Shown in pieces: positions 1 through 7,814 of a stretch of DNA of 64,000 nt; within the stretch, counting starts at the first letter, position 1; every line of letters starts with the position of its first letter. The position numbers and the translations under genes were made by a program. Source of the DNA: JADJWR01 sp963847675. Its GTDB lineage: Bacteria > Pseudomonadota > Gammaproteobacteria > Burkholderiales > Burkholderiaceae_F. The notes under the pieces were generated by a model. That model was given only the letters and a program-made list of their open reading frames with translations. It was not told the origin of the DNA and did no database searches. The stretch lies in contig CAWKAP010000003.1 of NCBI GenBank assembly GCA_963847675.1, positions 124,001-188,000 on the forward strand, read 5' to 3'.

Positions 1-1263
1 CGGCAGTACCGCAGCCAGCGACCGCTTGGCCAGCCGGCCATGGCCGACCTCGCGCCGTTTCGGCGTGCCCATGCGGCCGGTCTCGCCGGTGGCGAACGGC
101 GGCATGTTGTAGTGCATCATGAAGCGCTCGCGATACTCGCCCATCAGCGCGTCGATGATCTGCTCGTCCTGCTTGGTGCCGAGCGTCGCGGTGACCAGCG
201 CCTGCGTCTCGCCGCGCGTGAACAGCGCCGAGCCGTGCGTGCGCGGCAAGGCGCCGAGCCGGATGGCGATCGGCCGCACGGTGCGCGTGTCGCGCCCGTC
301 GATGCGCGGCTCGCCGTCGAGGATCTGGCTGCGCACGATCTTCGACTCGAGGTCGAACATGATGTCGCCGATCTCGTTGCGGTCGGGCGGCGCCGCGCCG
401 GCCGCGGCCGCTTCCTCGGCCAGGCGCCCGTACACCAGGGCGTGCACGTCGCGCAGCTTCTGCGTGCGCGCCTGCTTGCTGCGGATCTCGTAGGCCGCGC
501 GCAGGTCGGCACCGGCAATGTGGATGACCTTGGCGATCAGCGCCTCGTTGCTGGCCGGCGCCTGCCACTCCCACACCGGCTTGCCGGCGTCGCGCACGAG
601 CTCGTGGATCGCGTTGATTGCCGCCTGCATCTGCTCGTGGCCATAGACCACCGAGCCGAGCATCACGTCCTCGGGCAGCTGGTCCGCCTCGGACTCGACC
701 ATCAGCACCGCGCGCTCGGTGCCGGCCACGACCAGGTTCAGCTTCGATTCCTTCAGCTGGCTGGCGGTCGGGTTCAGCACGTACTGGCCGTCGAGGTATG
801 CGACGCGCGCCGCGCCGATCGGGCCCTTGAACGGGATGCCGGCAATCGACAGCGCAGCCGAGGCGCCGATCATCGCCGGGATGTCGGGGTCGATCTCCGG
901 ATTCACCGAGAGCACGTGAATGACCACGTGCACCTCGTTGAAGAAGCCGTCCGGAAACAGCGGCCGGATCGGCCGGTCGATGAGCCGCGAGGTCAGCGTC
1001 TCCTTCTCCGAGGGCCGCCCCTCGCGCTTGAAGAAGCCGCCCGGAATGCGCCCGGCGGCGTAGGTCTTCTCGATGTAATCGACGGTGAGCGGGAAGAAGT
1101 CCTGTCCCGGCTTGGCTTCGGTACGGGCCACCACGGTAGCCAGCACCACGGTGTCATCCATCGACACCAGCACGGCGCCGTTGGCCTGGCGCGCGATCTC
1201 GCCGGTCTCGAGGGTGACGGTATGCGCACCGTACTGGAACGACTTGGTTACTTTTTCGAACAC
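1..1263 (-). CDS. pnp: Polynucleotide phosphorylase, 5' two-thirds only (continues beyond the left edge)
   Basis: This is the 3'-5' phosphorolytic exoribonuclease of the RNA degradosome. I choose the GTG at 1261-1263 (protein MFEKVTKSFQYGAHTV...) because a GAAGGAAG ribosome-binding site lies just upstream and the N-terminus matches the family. About 421 of roughly 700 residues are visible: the first RNase PH-like domain, the helical linker, and the beginning of the second RNase PH domain (DGREPRIDGRD-type segment followed by LGTKQDEQIIDALMGEYRERF). The KH and S1 RNA-binding domains must lie to the left of the window. rpsO lies 166 bp upstream on the same strand, the usual rpsO-pnp order, and the gap holds a long inverted repeat. 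Identity is certain; only the C-terminus is unseen. Confidence 0.97.
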   Translation of the reverse strand, partial: MFEKVTKSFQYGAHTVTLETGEIARQANGAVLVSMDDTVVLATVVARTEAKPGQDFFPLTVDYIEKTYAAGRIPGGFFKREGRPSEKETLTSRLIDRPIRPLFPDGFFNEVHVVIHVLSVNPEIDPDIPAMIGASAALSIAGIPFKGPIGAARVAYLDGQYVLNPTASQLKESKLNLVVAGTERAVLMVESEADQLPEDVMLGSVVYGHEQMQAAINAIHELVRDAGKPVWEWQAPASNEALIAKVIHIAGADLRAAYEIRSKQARTQKLRDVHALVYGRLAEEAAAAGAAPPDRNEIGDIMFDLESKIVRSQILDGEPRIDGRDTRTVRPIAIRLGALPRTHGSALFTRGETQALVTATLGTKQDEQIIDALMGEYRERFMMHYNMPPFATGETGRMGTPKRREVGHGRLAKRSLAAVLP

Positions 1264-1333
1264 GATGGTCTTCCTTCAAATAGGGAGCGCGACCGCCGGC
1301 CGTCGACGCGAGCGCCGATGCCGGATTTCGCCT

Positions 1334-1397
1334 GCTGGCCCCACGGAGGGGGCGCCAGCGGCCGGTCGAGCGTGCAGCACGGCCCCGTGGGGCCAGC
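1334..1397. repeat. Inverted repeat between rpsO and pnp
   Basis: A perfect 13-bp inverted repeat pairs 1334-1346 (GCTGGCCCCACGG) with 1385-1397 across a 38-nt loop that itself holds a GGCGCC block. It lies 32 nt after the rpsO stop. In enterobacteria the rpsO-pnp leader forms an RNase III-cleaved stem used for PNPase autoregulation; this hairpin could do that job or act as an rpsO 3' end. Its GC-rich arms resemble the palindromic elements at 7771 and 32858, so it may equally be a member of a dispersed repeat family. Confidence 0.6.
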
Positions 1398-1429
1398 CCC
1401 AAGGCCGTGGTGCAGCGGAGGAAACACGT

Positions 1430-1699
1430 TTACTTGCGCAGTCCGAGGCTCTCGATCAGGCCCTTGTACGACTCGGGGCTCTTGCCCTTCAGGTAATCGA
1501 GAAGCTTGCGGCGGCGGCTGACCATCTTCAGCAGGCCACGCCGGGAATGGTGATCCTTGACGTGGGTCTTGAAGTGCTCGGTCAGTTCGTTGATGCGGGC
1601 GGTGAGCAGCGCGACCTGCACTTCCGGAGAGCCGGTATCGCCCTTGGCGCGCTGGTACTTGGCGACGATGTCGCCCTTGTTGATGTTGGCAACAGGCAT
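1430..1699 (-). CDS. rpsO: 30S ribosomal protein S15
   Basis: An 89-residue protein beginning MPVANINKGDIVAKYQ, full length for bacterial S15, which binds 16S rRNA helices H20/H22 early in 30S assembly. The family segment HTKDHHSRRGL-type (here HVKDHHSRRGLLKMVS) and C-terminal LDYLKGKSPE are present. The ATG at 1697-1699 is preferred over an upstream in-frame start, which would add a non-conserved leader (MSVTKGKT). It precedes pnp in the same direction. A TATACT hexamer lies about 62 bp upstream on the same strand. Confidence 0.98.
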   Translation of the reverse strand: MPVANINKGDIVAKYQRAKGDTGSPEVQVALLTARINELTEHFKTHVKDHHSRRGLLKMVSRRRKLLDYLKGKSPESYKGLIESLGLRK

Positions 1700-1760
1700 G
1701 GTTTTCCCTTTCGTTACGGACACGCGGACGCGGAAGGAAGGCCGCGCCGTGAAGCGGTGA

Positions 1761-1766
1761 AGTATA
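1761..1766 (-). promoter_or_regulatory. Candidate -10 element for rpsO-pnp
   Basis: On the minus strand the sequence reads TATACT (5 of 6 with TATAAT). No convincing -35 hexamer is present at 16-18 nt. Position and orientation suit transcription of rpsO and then pnp. Tentative. Confidence 0.4.
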
Positions 1767-1822
1767 GCCGAAGCGCCCTGCCCGGCCGGGTGGGCGGCGC
1801 GCAGGCTGTCCGGGCCGCTCCG

Positions 1823-1900
1823 GTGTCATCCCCGCGCAAGCGGGGAGCCCGCGGCTTGCCCGCAGAAGGCAGTGGGTTCCCGCTTCCGCGGGAACGACAC
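1823..1900. repeat. 78-bp REPIN-like element, copy 1
   Basis: Two GC-rich hairpins (CCCCGCGCAAGCGGGG and TTCCCGCTTCCGCGGGAA) are separated by a variable centre and framed by GTGTC...GACAC. The reverse complement of the same 78-bp arrangement occurs at 7121-7198, with identical ends and a diverged centre. It lies between leuA and rpsO, where it may stabilise or end transcripts. The two-hairpin layout is that of REP doublets mobilised by RAYT transposases; none is in the window. Confidence 0.8.
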
Positions 1901-1950
1901 TAACCCCACCTGCGCGGGAACGACACTAACCCCACTTGCGCGGGAACGTC
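1901..1950. repeat. Tandem half-units attached to the REPIN-like element
   Basis: Two near-identical copies of a unit of about 25 bp (TAACCCCAC(C/T)TGCGCGGGAA followed by CGACAC or CGTC) follow the 78-bp element directly and run up to the leuA stop. Each repeats the outer GCGGGAACGACAC arm, so they look like partial duplications of one end. Confidence 0.7.
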
Positions 1951-1955
1951 TTGCC

Positions 1956-3504
1956 TCAGGGCGTCATCGACGTCTGCGGATTGAGCCGCTCGGTCGTCGT
2001 GTACAGCTTGTTCAGCGCGTTCAGGTAAGCCTTGGCGGAGGCGGCGACGATGTCCGGGTCGGCACCGACCCCGTTGACGATCCGTCCGGCGCGGCCCAGC
2101 CGCACGGTGACCTCGCCCTGCGACTCGGTGCCGGTGGTGATGGCGTTGACCGAGTACAGCAGCAGTTCCGAGCCGCTCCTGACCTCGGCCTCGATCGCCC
2201 GCAGCGACGCGTCGACCGGCCCGTTGCCGTCGGCCTCGGAGGCCACCTCGCGGTCGCCGACGGCGAACACGATCCGCGCGTGCGGGCGCTCGCCGGTCTC
2301 CGAGTGCTGCGCCATCGACACCAGCTTGAAGTACTCGTCGTGCGGCGTCACCGCCTCGTCGGAGAACAGCGACTGGATGTCCTCGTCGAAGATGTCGGCC
2401 TTGCGGTCGGCCAGTTCCTTGAACTTGGCGAACGCGGCGTTCATCTCGCCTTCGCTTTGCACCGGAATGCCGAGTTCCTGCACGCGCTGCTTGAACGCGT
2501 TGCGGCCCGACAGCTTGCCGAGCACGATCTTGTTCGCGCCCCAGCCGACGTCCTCGGCGCGCATGATCTCGTAGGTGTCGCGCGCCTTGAGCACGCCGTC
2601 CTGGTGGATCCCGGAAGCGTGCGCGAAGGCGTTGGCGCCGACCACCGCCTTGTTCGGTTGCACGACGAAGCCGGTGATGCCCGAGACCAGCTTGGAGGCC
2701 GGCACCAGGTGACCGGTGTCGATGCCGACCTCGAGGTCGAAGTAGTCGCGGCGCGTCTTCACCGCCATCACTACCTCTTCGAGCGAGCAGTTGCCGGCCC
2801 GCTCGCCGAGCCCGTTGATCGTGCACTCGACCTGGCGCGCGCCGCCGATCTTCACGCCGGCCAGCGAGTTCGCCACCGCCATGCCGAGGTCGTTGTGGCA
2901 GTGCACCGACCAGACCGCCTGGTCGGAATTGGGGATGCGCTGGCGCAGGTTGGCGAGAAACTCGCCGTACAGCTCCGGCACCGCGTAGCCGACCGTGTCG
3001 GGAATGTTGATCGTGGTCGCGCCCTCGCGCGATCGCCGCCTCCAGCACGCGACAGAGGAAATCCGGCTCCGAGCGGTAGCCGTCCTCGGGCGAGAACTCG
3101 ATGTTGTCGGTGAACTGGCGCGCGAAGCGGACCGACAGGCGGGCCTGCTCGAGCACCTGCTCCGGGCTCATGCGCAGCTTCTTCTCCATGTGCAGCGGCG
3201 AGGTGGCGATGAAGGTGTGGATGCGCCGGTTCTCGCAGCCGGCCAGCGCCTCGGCGGCGCGGCTGATGTCCTTGTCGTTGGCGCGGGCCAGCGAACAGAC
3301 GGTGGAGTCCTTCACCGCGTTGGCGATCGCGCGCACGGCCTCGAAGTCGCCGTTGCTGGAGGCGGCAAAGCCGGCCTCGATCACGTCCACGCGCAGCCGC
3401 TCGAGCTGCTTGGCGATGCGCAGCTTTTCCTCGCGCGTCATCGACGCGCCGGGGCTCTGTTCGCCGTCGCGCAGCGTGGTGTCGAAAATGATCAGGCGGT
3501 CCAT
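1956..3504 (-). CDS. leuA: 2-isopropylmalate synthase (one frameshift)
   Basis: This enzyme condenses acetyl-CoA with 2-oxoisovalerate, the committed step of leucine synthesis. The N-terminal part (MDRLIIFDTTLRDGEQSPG) carries the HMGL-type catalytic loop; the metal-binding VHCHNDLGMA, the GIHQDG segment and the C-terminal LeuA dimer/leucine-feedback domain follow. The frame breaks near 3024-3030: the coding strand reads ATCGCGCGAGGGC where the family needs I-A-E-G, so one base is surplus. Removing it restores a 515-residue protein of normal length, with EGATTINIPDTVGY across the join. The start is ATG 3504 with TGGAGA eight bases upstream. A leucine-rich leader ORF lies just upstream. I regard the frameshift as a probable sequence error. 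Confidence 0.95.
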
Positions 3505-3528
3505 GGCGGGTCTCCAAACGGTATTCGC

Positions 3529-3551
3529 GCCGCCGGCGTCACGCGGGCGGC
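3529..3551 (-). promoter_or_regulatory. Hairpin between the leucine-rich leader ORF and leuA
   Basis: GCCGCC (3546-3551 read on minus) pairs with GGCGGC (3529-3534) across 11 nt. It follows the leader stop and precedes the leuA ribosome-binding site. No U-tract follows, so if it takes part in attenuation it is not a textbook intrinsic terminator. Confidence 0.35.
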
Positions 3552-3579
3552 CAGAAGAACTCGAATTGTGGGGAGGGGG

Positions 3580-3663
3580 TTATCTGCGCGCGGGGCGCAG
3601 CAGTAGGCACAGCAGGGCGAGGCCGGCTGCGGTAAGGCGGAAGCTGAATGACTGCGAAAGCAT
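3580..3663 (-). CDS. Putative leucine-rich leader peptide upstream of leuA
   Basis: A 27-residue ORF (MLSQSFSFRLTAAGLALLCL followed by LLRPARR) ends 75 bp before the leuA start. It has eight leucine codons, six of them within nine codons near the end, including CTA, which is rare in so GC-rich a genome. A good sigma-70 promoter ends seven bases before its ATG, so the ORF would be translated from a leaderless transcript. The arrangement is that of amino-acid attenuators such as E. coli leuL: ribosome stalling at Leu codons under leucine shortage would change folding of the RNA before leuA. The function is inferred; no clear terminator/antiterminator pair was found. Confidence 0.55.
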   Translation of the reverse strand: MLSQSFSFRLTAAGLALLCLLLRPARR

Positions 3664-3670
3664 GGCCGCG

Positions 3671-3699
3671 ACTATAGGGGCAAACGGCAGCCCGCACAA
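3671..3699 (-). promoter_or_regulatory. Promoter for the leu leader and leuA
   Basis: On the minus strand a -35 TTGTGC (3694-3699) and a -10 TATAGT (3671-3676) are separated by exactly 17 bp. The predicted start site, about seven bases on, coincides with the ATG of the leader ORF at 3663. The promoter lies just after the pssA stop codon, so leuA need not depend on read-through from pssA. Confidence 0.65.
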
Positions 3700-3707
3700 C
3701 CGACGCG

Positions 3708-4544
3708 TCAGCGCGCGCCCGGCTCGGGCGGCACCGGACGCGCGGGGTTGGATTCGCCGCGAAACCAGCGCCACGCCCAGTACACGTAGCCGGAGACGGC
3801 GTAGCAGCAGAACAGCGTGAACAGCGCGATCGGCGGGTCGCTGGAGACCACGAAGATCAGCACGATCACCGCCACCATGACCCAGAACGGCACGCTGCGC
3901 GCCACGTGGAAGCTCTTGCCGCTGTAGAACGGCGCGCTCGAGACCATCGTCAGCCCGGCGTAGACGGTGAACCCGAAGGCCACCCACGGCATCGCCGCGT
4001 CCTTGATGTGGAACTTGTTGTCGATCGCCAGCCACACGAAGCCGGCGATCAGCGCCGCCGCCGCCGGGCTCGGCAGCCCCTGGAAGAAGCGCTTGTCGAC
4101 CACGCCCAGGTTGGCGTTGAAGCGCGCCAGTCGCGCCGCCGCACAGGCGCAGTAGACGAACGCGCCGGCCCAGCCCCAGCGCCCGAGCCCGCTGAGGACC
4201 CATTCGTACATCACCAATGCCGGCGCCACGCCGAACGAGGTCATGTCGGACAGCGAGTCGAGCTGCTCGCCGAAGGCGCTCTGCGTGTTGGTCAGCCGCG
4301 CGACGCGGCCGTCCATGCCGTCGAGCACCATCGCCACGAAGATCGCGATCGCCGCCGCCTCGAAGCGCTGGTTCATCGCCTGCACGATGGCAAAGAAGCC
4401 GGCGAACAGCGCCGCCATCGTGAACAGGTTGGGCAGCAGGTAGATGCCGCGCCGGCGCAACGCCGGCGGCCGCACCGCGATCTCGTCGGCCACTGGCACG
4501 GTGGGCCGACCGAACGGGCGTGGCTTGCGGCGGCGGAAGCGCAT
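3708..4544 (-). CDS. pssA: CDP-diacylglycerol-serine O-phosphatidyltransferase
   Basis: This membrane enzyme makes phosphatidylserine from CDP-diacylglycerol and L-serine. The 278-residue protein has the CDP-alcohol phosphotransferase signature DGxDGRVARLTNTQSxFGxxLDSLSD at about residues 76-101, and several hydrophobic segments after a basic N-terminus. It is of the type II (Bacillus-like, integral membrane) PssA family rather than the E. coli peripheral type. psd ends one base upstream on the same strand, so PS synthesis and decarboxylation are coupled. Confidence 0.95.
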   Translation of the reverse strand: MRFRRRKPRPFGRPTVPVADEIAVRPPALRRRGIYLLPNLFTMAALFAGFFAIVQAMNQRFEAAAIAIFVAMVLDGMDGRVARLTNTQSAFGEQLDSLSDMTSFGVAPALVMYEWVLSGLGRWGWAGAFVYCACAAARLARFNANLGVVDKRFFQGLPSPAAAALIAGFVWLAIDNKFHIKDAAMPWVAFGFTVYAGLTMVSSAPFYSGKSFHVARSVPFWVMVAVIVLIFVVSSDPPIALFTLFCCYAVSGYVYWAWRWFRGESNPARPVPPEPGAR

Positions 4545-4545
4545 C

Positions 4546-5184
4546 TCAGAGCTCGGCCAGGATCGTGCTCGTCGCCGCGACGCGGTCGCCGACGGCGACC
4601 CGCGGCCGCGCGGTGAGCGGCAGGTACACGTCCACGCGCGAACCGAAGCGGATGAAGCCGTAGCGCTGCCCGCGCGCGAGCCGGTCGCCGGCCTTGACGT
4701 AGCAGAGAATGCGGCGCGCGATCAGGCCGGCCACCTGGACCACCGTGATGCGCTCGCCATCGAGCTGCAGCACCATCGCGCTGCGCTCGTTCTCGGTCGA
4801 CGCCTTGTCGAGGTCGGCGTTGATGAACTTGCCGGGCGAATAATCGACCCGCTCGACGACGCCGTCGACCGGCGAGCGGTTCGAATGCACGTTGAACACG
4901 TTCATGAACACGCTGATCAGCAACGTGTCGCGCTCGGTGTACGGGTCGCGCGCCTTCTCCACCTTGACGATGCGGCCGTCGGCCGGCGCCAGCACCGCAT
5001 TCGCCTGCTGCGGCACCTCGCGCGGCGGATCGCGGAAGAACTGGATGACGAAGACCGCCACCAGCCACAGCGGCACCGACCACAAGACGCCAGCCAGCAC
5101 CCACACCACGACCGCCGCCGCCAGCGCGGCGAACACGAACGGCCAGCCCTCGCGGGCGATGATCGGGTGCGGATAGGCGGACAC
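4546..5184 (-). CDS. psd: Phosphatidylserine decarboxylase proenzyme, short type
   Basis: This enzyme converts phosphatidylserine to phosphatidylethanolamine using a pyruvoyl group made by self-cleavage. The 212-residue protein is the short form, with two N-terminal membrane segments (about residues 14-45), PADG and NVHSNRSP motifs, and the cleavage motif RFGSRVDVYLP near the C-terminus, where Ser of Gly-Ser becomes the pyruvoyl. The start is GTG at 5182-5184. It sits directly upstream of pssA. A second, unrelated-length PSD lies at 61824. Confidence 0.95.
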   Translation of the reverse strand: MSAYPHPIIAREGWPFVFAALAAAVVVWVLAGVLWSVPLWLVAVFVIQFFRDPPREVPQQANAVLAPADGRIVKVEKARDPYTERDTLLISVFMNVFNVHSNRSPVDGVVERVDYSPGKFINADLDKASTENERSAMVLQLDGERITVVQVAGLIARRILCYVKAGDRLARGQRYGFIRFGSRVDVYLPLTARPRVAVGDRVAATSTILAEL

Positions 5185-5238
5185 TGCGGCAACCTCGGAC
5201 GGGACGATCCCAATGGTATCCGCAAGCCGCGCGCGGGG

Positions 5239-5964
5239 TTACGGCGGCAGCAGGCGCGCCTTGCCGGTCACGGTCAGCTGCTGCAGCGAACGGCCGGCGT
5301 CGAACTGCGGCTCCGCGACGGGCGGTGCCGCCGCCATCTCCGCGCGCATGCGCGGCATCGGCATCGGCGGCGGCGCGACGCCGAAGTTCAGTTCTTCCAG
5401 CCGCACGCGCTCGGCCGGCACGGCGAGCGCGCGCGCGGCCGCGGCAAGCCTGGAATTGAGGTTTGCGATCGCCTGCTCGATGAGATCACCCTCGACTTTC
5501 GTGCGCGCGGTGCGCGACAGGCGGAAGTCGATGCCGCCGAGCGCGAGCGTCTGCTGCGCCGCCGCCACCGCGCGCGGCAGCGCGGCCAGGTCGCTCGTCC
5601 GCAGCGACACGCCCTGCCGAACGCGCCATCCGACCAGCTTGCGCTGCGTGCCCGGCTGGTAGACCGGGTAGCTCGTGTAGCTGGTGGTCTCCACCAGCGC
5701 CTTCGGGTCGGCGCGCTTCAGCTGCGCCACGCCCTCCGCGACGCGCTGGTTGACCTGCGACTGCGCGCGCTGCAGGTCGGCGTCCTGGGTCTCGAAGTAG
5801 AACTGCGCCAGCGCCTCGTCGTTGGCGACCTCGACCTCGGCGCTGCCGGTCATCAGCAGCAACGTCCCGTCCGATCGGACCGGAACCGATTGCGCCATCA
5901 CCGCGCCCGAGGTCAGGCCAGCCACCAAGAGGCAGATCGTCAATAACCAGGACTTCAGCAGCAT
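5239..5964 (-). CDS. SIMPL-domain (DUF541) periplasmic protein
   Basis: A 241-residue protein with a cleavable signal peptide (about residues 1-25, ending VMAQ) followed by a SIMPL/DUF541 domain, as in Brucella BP26/OMP28 and E. coli YggE. Family traits seen are the opening GSAEVEVANDEAL, the YxxYPVYQPG stretch and the closing LTVTGKARL. These proteins form channel-like oligomers in the cell envelope; the exact role is unclear. It lies between ilvC and psd in the same direction. Confidence 0.8.
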   Translation of the reverse strand: MLLKSWLLTICLLVAGLTSGAVMAQSVPVRSDGTLLLMTGSAEVEVANDEALAQFYFETQDADLQRAQSQVNQRVAEGVAQLKRADPKALVETTSYTSYPVYQPGTQRKLVGWRVRQGVSLRTSDLAALPRAVAAAQQTLALGGIDFRLSRTARTKVEGDLIEQAIANLNSRLAAAARALAVPAERVRLEELNFGVAPPPMPMPRMRAEMAAAPPVAEPQFDAGRSLQQLTVTGKARLLPP

Positions 5965-6040
5965 CGGTTGCTCCCCAGTTCGAAGTAGTGCTCACCCGAC
6001 GGACCAGGGTAGCCCGGCTCTTCAGTTCTTTCCTGCCAGG

Positions 6041-7057
6041 TCAGTTCTTCGACCGATCCACCAGCCGGTTGGCCTTGATCCACGGCATCATCGCGCGCAG
6101 CTTCTCGCCGACCTTCTCGATCTCGTGCTCGCCCATCAGGCGGCGGCGCGCCAGCAGCGTCGGTGCGCCGGCGCGGTTCTCGAGGATGAAGCTCTTGGCG
6201 TACTCGCCGGTCTGGATGCGCTCGAGCGCCTGCTTCATCGCCGCCTTGCTCCCGGCGTTGACCACTTCCGGCCCGGTGACGTACTCGCCGTACTCGGCGT
6301 TGTTGGAGATCGAGTAGTTCATGTTGGCGATGCCGCCCTCGTACATCAGGTCGACGATCAGCTTCAGCTCGTGCAGGCACTCGAAGTAGGCCATCTCGGG
6401 CGCGTAGCCGGCGTCGACCAGCGTCTCGAAGCCGGCCTTCACCAGTTCGACGCAGCCGCCGCACAGCACGGCCTGCTCGCCGAACAGGTCGGTCTCGGTC
6501 TCCTCGCGGAAGTTGGTCTCGATGACGCCGGCCTTGCCGCCGCCGATCGCCGCCGCGTACGACAGCGCCACGTCGCGCGCGCGGCCGGAGGCATCGCGAT
6601 GCACGGCGATCAGCATCGGCACGCCGCCGCCGCCGGCATACGTCGAGCGCACCGTGTGGCCCGGCGCCTTGGGCGCGACCATGATCACGTCGAGGTCCTC
6701 GCGCGGCTGCACCTGGCCGTAGTGGATGTTGAAGCCGTGCGCGAAGGCGAGCGCGGCGTTCTTCTTGATGTTGGCGTGGATCGACTGGCTGTAGACCTCG
6801 GCGTGGTTCTCGTCGGGCAGCAGGATCATCACGATGTCGGCGTCCTTCACCGCATCGGCGACCTCCTTGACCGCGAAGCCGGCGCTCTCGGCCTTCTTCC
6901 ACGAGGCGCCGCCCTTGCGCAGCGCGACCGTCACCTTGACGCCCGAGTCCTTGAGGTTCATCGCGTGCGCGTGCCCCTGCGAGCCGTAGCCGACGATGGC
7001 GACGTGCTTGCCCTTGACCAGCGAGAGATCGGCGTCCTTGTCGTAGTAGACCTTCAT
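6041..7057 (-). CDS. ilvC: Ketol-acid reductoisomerase
   Basis: This enzyme carries out the NADPH- and Mg-dependent isomeroreduction of acetolactate/acetohydroxybutyrate in valine and isoleucine synthesis. It has 338 residues (class I, short form). The Rossmann motif GYGSQGHAHA is at residues 23-32, VAPKAPGHTVRS follows, and the C-terminal knotted domain carries the metal-binding ETDLFGEQAVLCGG. The start at ATG 7057 (MKVYYDKDADL) fits all homologues; the frame stays open upstream only because it runs into the REPIN-like element. It is the last gene of ilvB-ilvN-ilvC. Confidence 0.97.
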   Translation of the reverse strand: MKVYYDKDADLSLVKGKHVAIVGYGSQGHAHAMNLKDSGVKVTVALRKGGASWKKAESAGFAVKEVADAVKDADIVMILLPDENHAEVYSQSIHANIKKNAALAFAHGFNIHYGQVQPREDLDVIMVAPKAPGHTVRSTYAGGGGVPMLIAVHRDASGRARDVALSYAAAIGGGKAGVIETNFREETETDLFGEQAVLCGGCVELVKAGFETLVDAGYAPEMAYFECLHELKLIVDLMYEGGIANMNYSISNNAEYGEYVTGPEVVNAGSKAAMKQALERIQTGEYAKSFILENRAGAPTLLARRRLMGEHEIEKVGEKLRAMMPWIKANRLVDRSKN

Positions 7058-7120
7058 CTGTGTCCCCGTGAAATCATTGAAACGTGAAATGTGAACCGAA
7101 TCGGCCGGGCCGTGCACCCC

Positions 7121-7198
7121 GTGTCGTTCCCGCGGAAGCGGGAACCCAGTGTCCTTCACGCAAAAGCCGCTGGATCCCCGCTTGCGCGGGGATGACAC
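7121..7198. repeat. 78-bp REPIN-like element, copy 2 (inverted relative to copy 1)
   Basis: It starts GTGTCGTTCCCGCGGAAGCG and ends GCGCGGGGATGACAC, the reverse complement of the arrangement at 1823-1900; only the 25-30 bp centre differs. It sits in the ilvN-ilvC intergenic space, so it would be transcribed as two successive hairpins inside the ilv mRNA. Confidence 0.8.
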
Positions 7199-7244
7199 AC
7201 GAGCGGCGTGCGGCGTCAGCCGTCGATAGTTCGCCTCGAAAAAA

Positions 7245-7736
7245 TCAGACGCGCAGGATTCGTTCGCCCCTCCCGATTCCCGAGCTGCCGGTGCGCACCG
7301 TTTCGAGGATCGCGGTGCGGTCGACCGCGCGGATGAACGCGTCGAGCTTGCTGGTGTTGCCGGTGAGCTCGATGGTGTAGGTGCGCTCGGTGACGTCGAT
7401 GATGCGGCCGCGGAAGATTTCGCACATCCGCTTCATCTCCTCGCGCTCCTTGCCCACCGCGCGCAGCTTGATCAGCATCAGCTCGCGCTCGGTGTAGTCG
7501 GCCTCGGTGAGGTCGACCACCTTGACCACCTCGATCAGCCGGTTCAGGTGCTTGGTGATCTGCTCGATGATGTCGTCCGAGCCGGTGGTGACGATCGTCA
7601 TCCGCGACAGCGACGCGTCCTCGGTCGGCGCCACCGTCAGCGTCTCGATGTTGTAGCCGCGCGCGGAAAACAGCCCGACCACGCGCGACAGCGCGCCGGG
7701 CTCGTTTTCCAGCAGCACCGAAATGATGTGCCTCAT
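7245..7736 (-). CDS. ilvN: Acetolactate synthase small (regulatory) subunit
   Basis: The 163-residue regulatory subunit carries the ACT domain that binds valine and controls the catalytic subunit. MRHIISVLLENEPGALSRVV at the N-terminus and the FSARGYNIETLTV strand are diagnostic of IlvH/IlvN. It lies between ilvB (upstream) and ilvC (downstream) on the minus strand. The 78-bp gap to ilvB is filled by two hairpins and a repeat. Confidence 0.96.
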   Translation of the reverse strand: MRHIISVLLENEPGALSRVVGLFSARGYNIETLTVAPTEDASLSRMTIVTTGSDDIIEQITKHLNRLIEVVKVVDLTEADYTERELMLIKLRAVGKEREEMKRMCEIFRGRIIDVTERTYTIELTGNTSKLDAFIRAVDRTAILETVRTGSSGIGRGERILRV

Positions 7737-7739
7737 CTC

Positions 7740-7768
7740 AGTGCCCGCCCGGCCGCCCGAAGGGCACT
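7740..7768. repeat. Hairpin before ilvN
   Basis: AGTGCCC (7740-7746) pairs perfectly with GGGCACT (7762-7768) around a 15-nt GC-rich loop. It lies between ilvB and ilvN, immediately ahead of the ilvN start, and may tune translation or mRNA decay. Confidence 0.45.
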
Positions 7769-7770
7769 GA

Positions 7771-7810
7771 GCGCCCCCTCGGGGGGCAGCGAACGAAGTG
7801 AGCGTGGGGG
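7771..7810. repeat. GC-palindrome intergenic repeat (ilvB-ilvN gap)
   Basis: The plus strand reads a CCCCC-TC-GGGGGG palindrome, then CAGCGAACGAAGTGAGCG, then GGGGG. A close relative sits at 32858-32895 between ntrB and ntrC. In both cases the G5 end begins four to five bases after the stop codon of the upstream gene. From general knowledge, sequences of this form recur in intergenic regions of Burkholderiales. Confidence 0.7.
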
Positions 7811-7814
7811 TTGT

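Noticed and set aside
40..1521. A 493-codon plus-strand open frame antisense to pnp, and similar long open frames opposite leuA, spoT, parC and the EAL gene
   Set aside because: They are reading-frame shadows caused by high GC at third positions; their products are Arg/His/Gly-rich with no family resemblance, whereas the opposite strand encodes well-known proteins.
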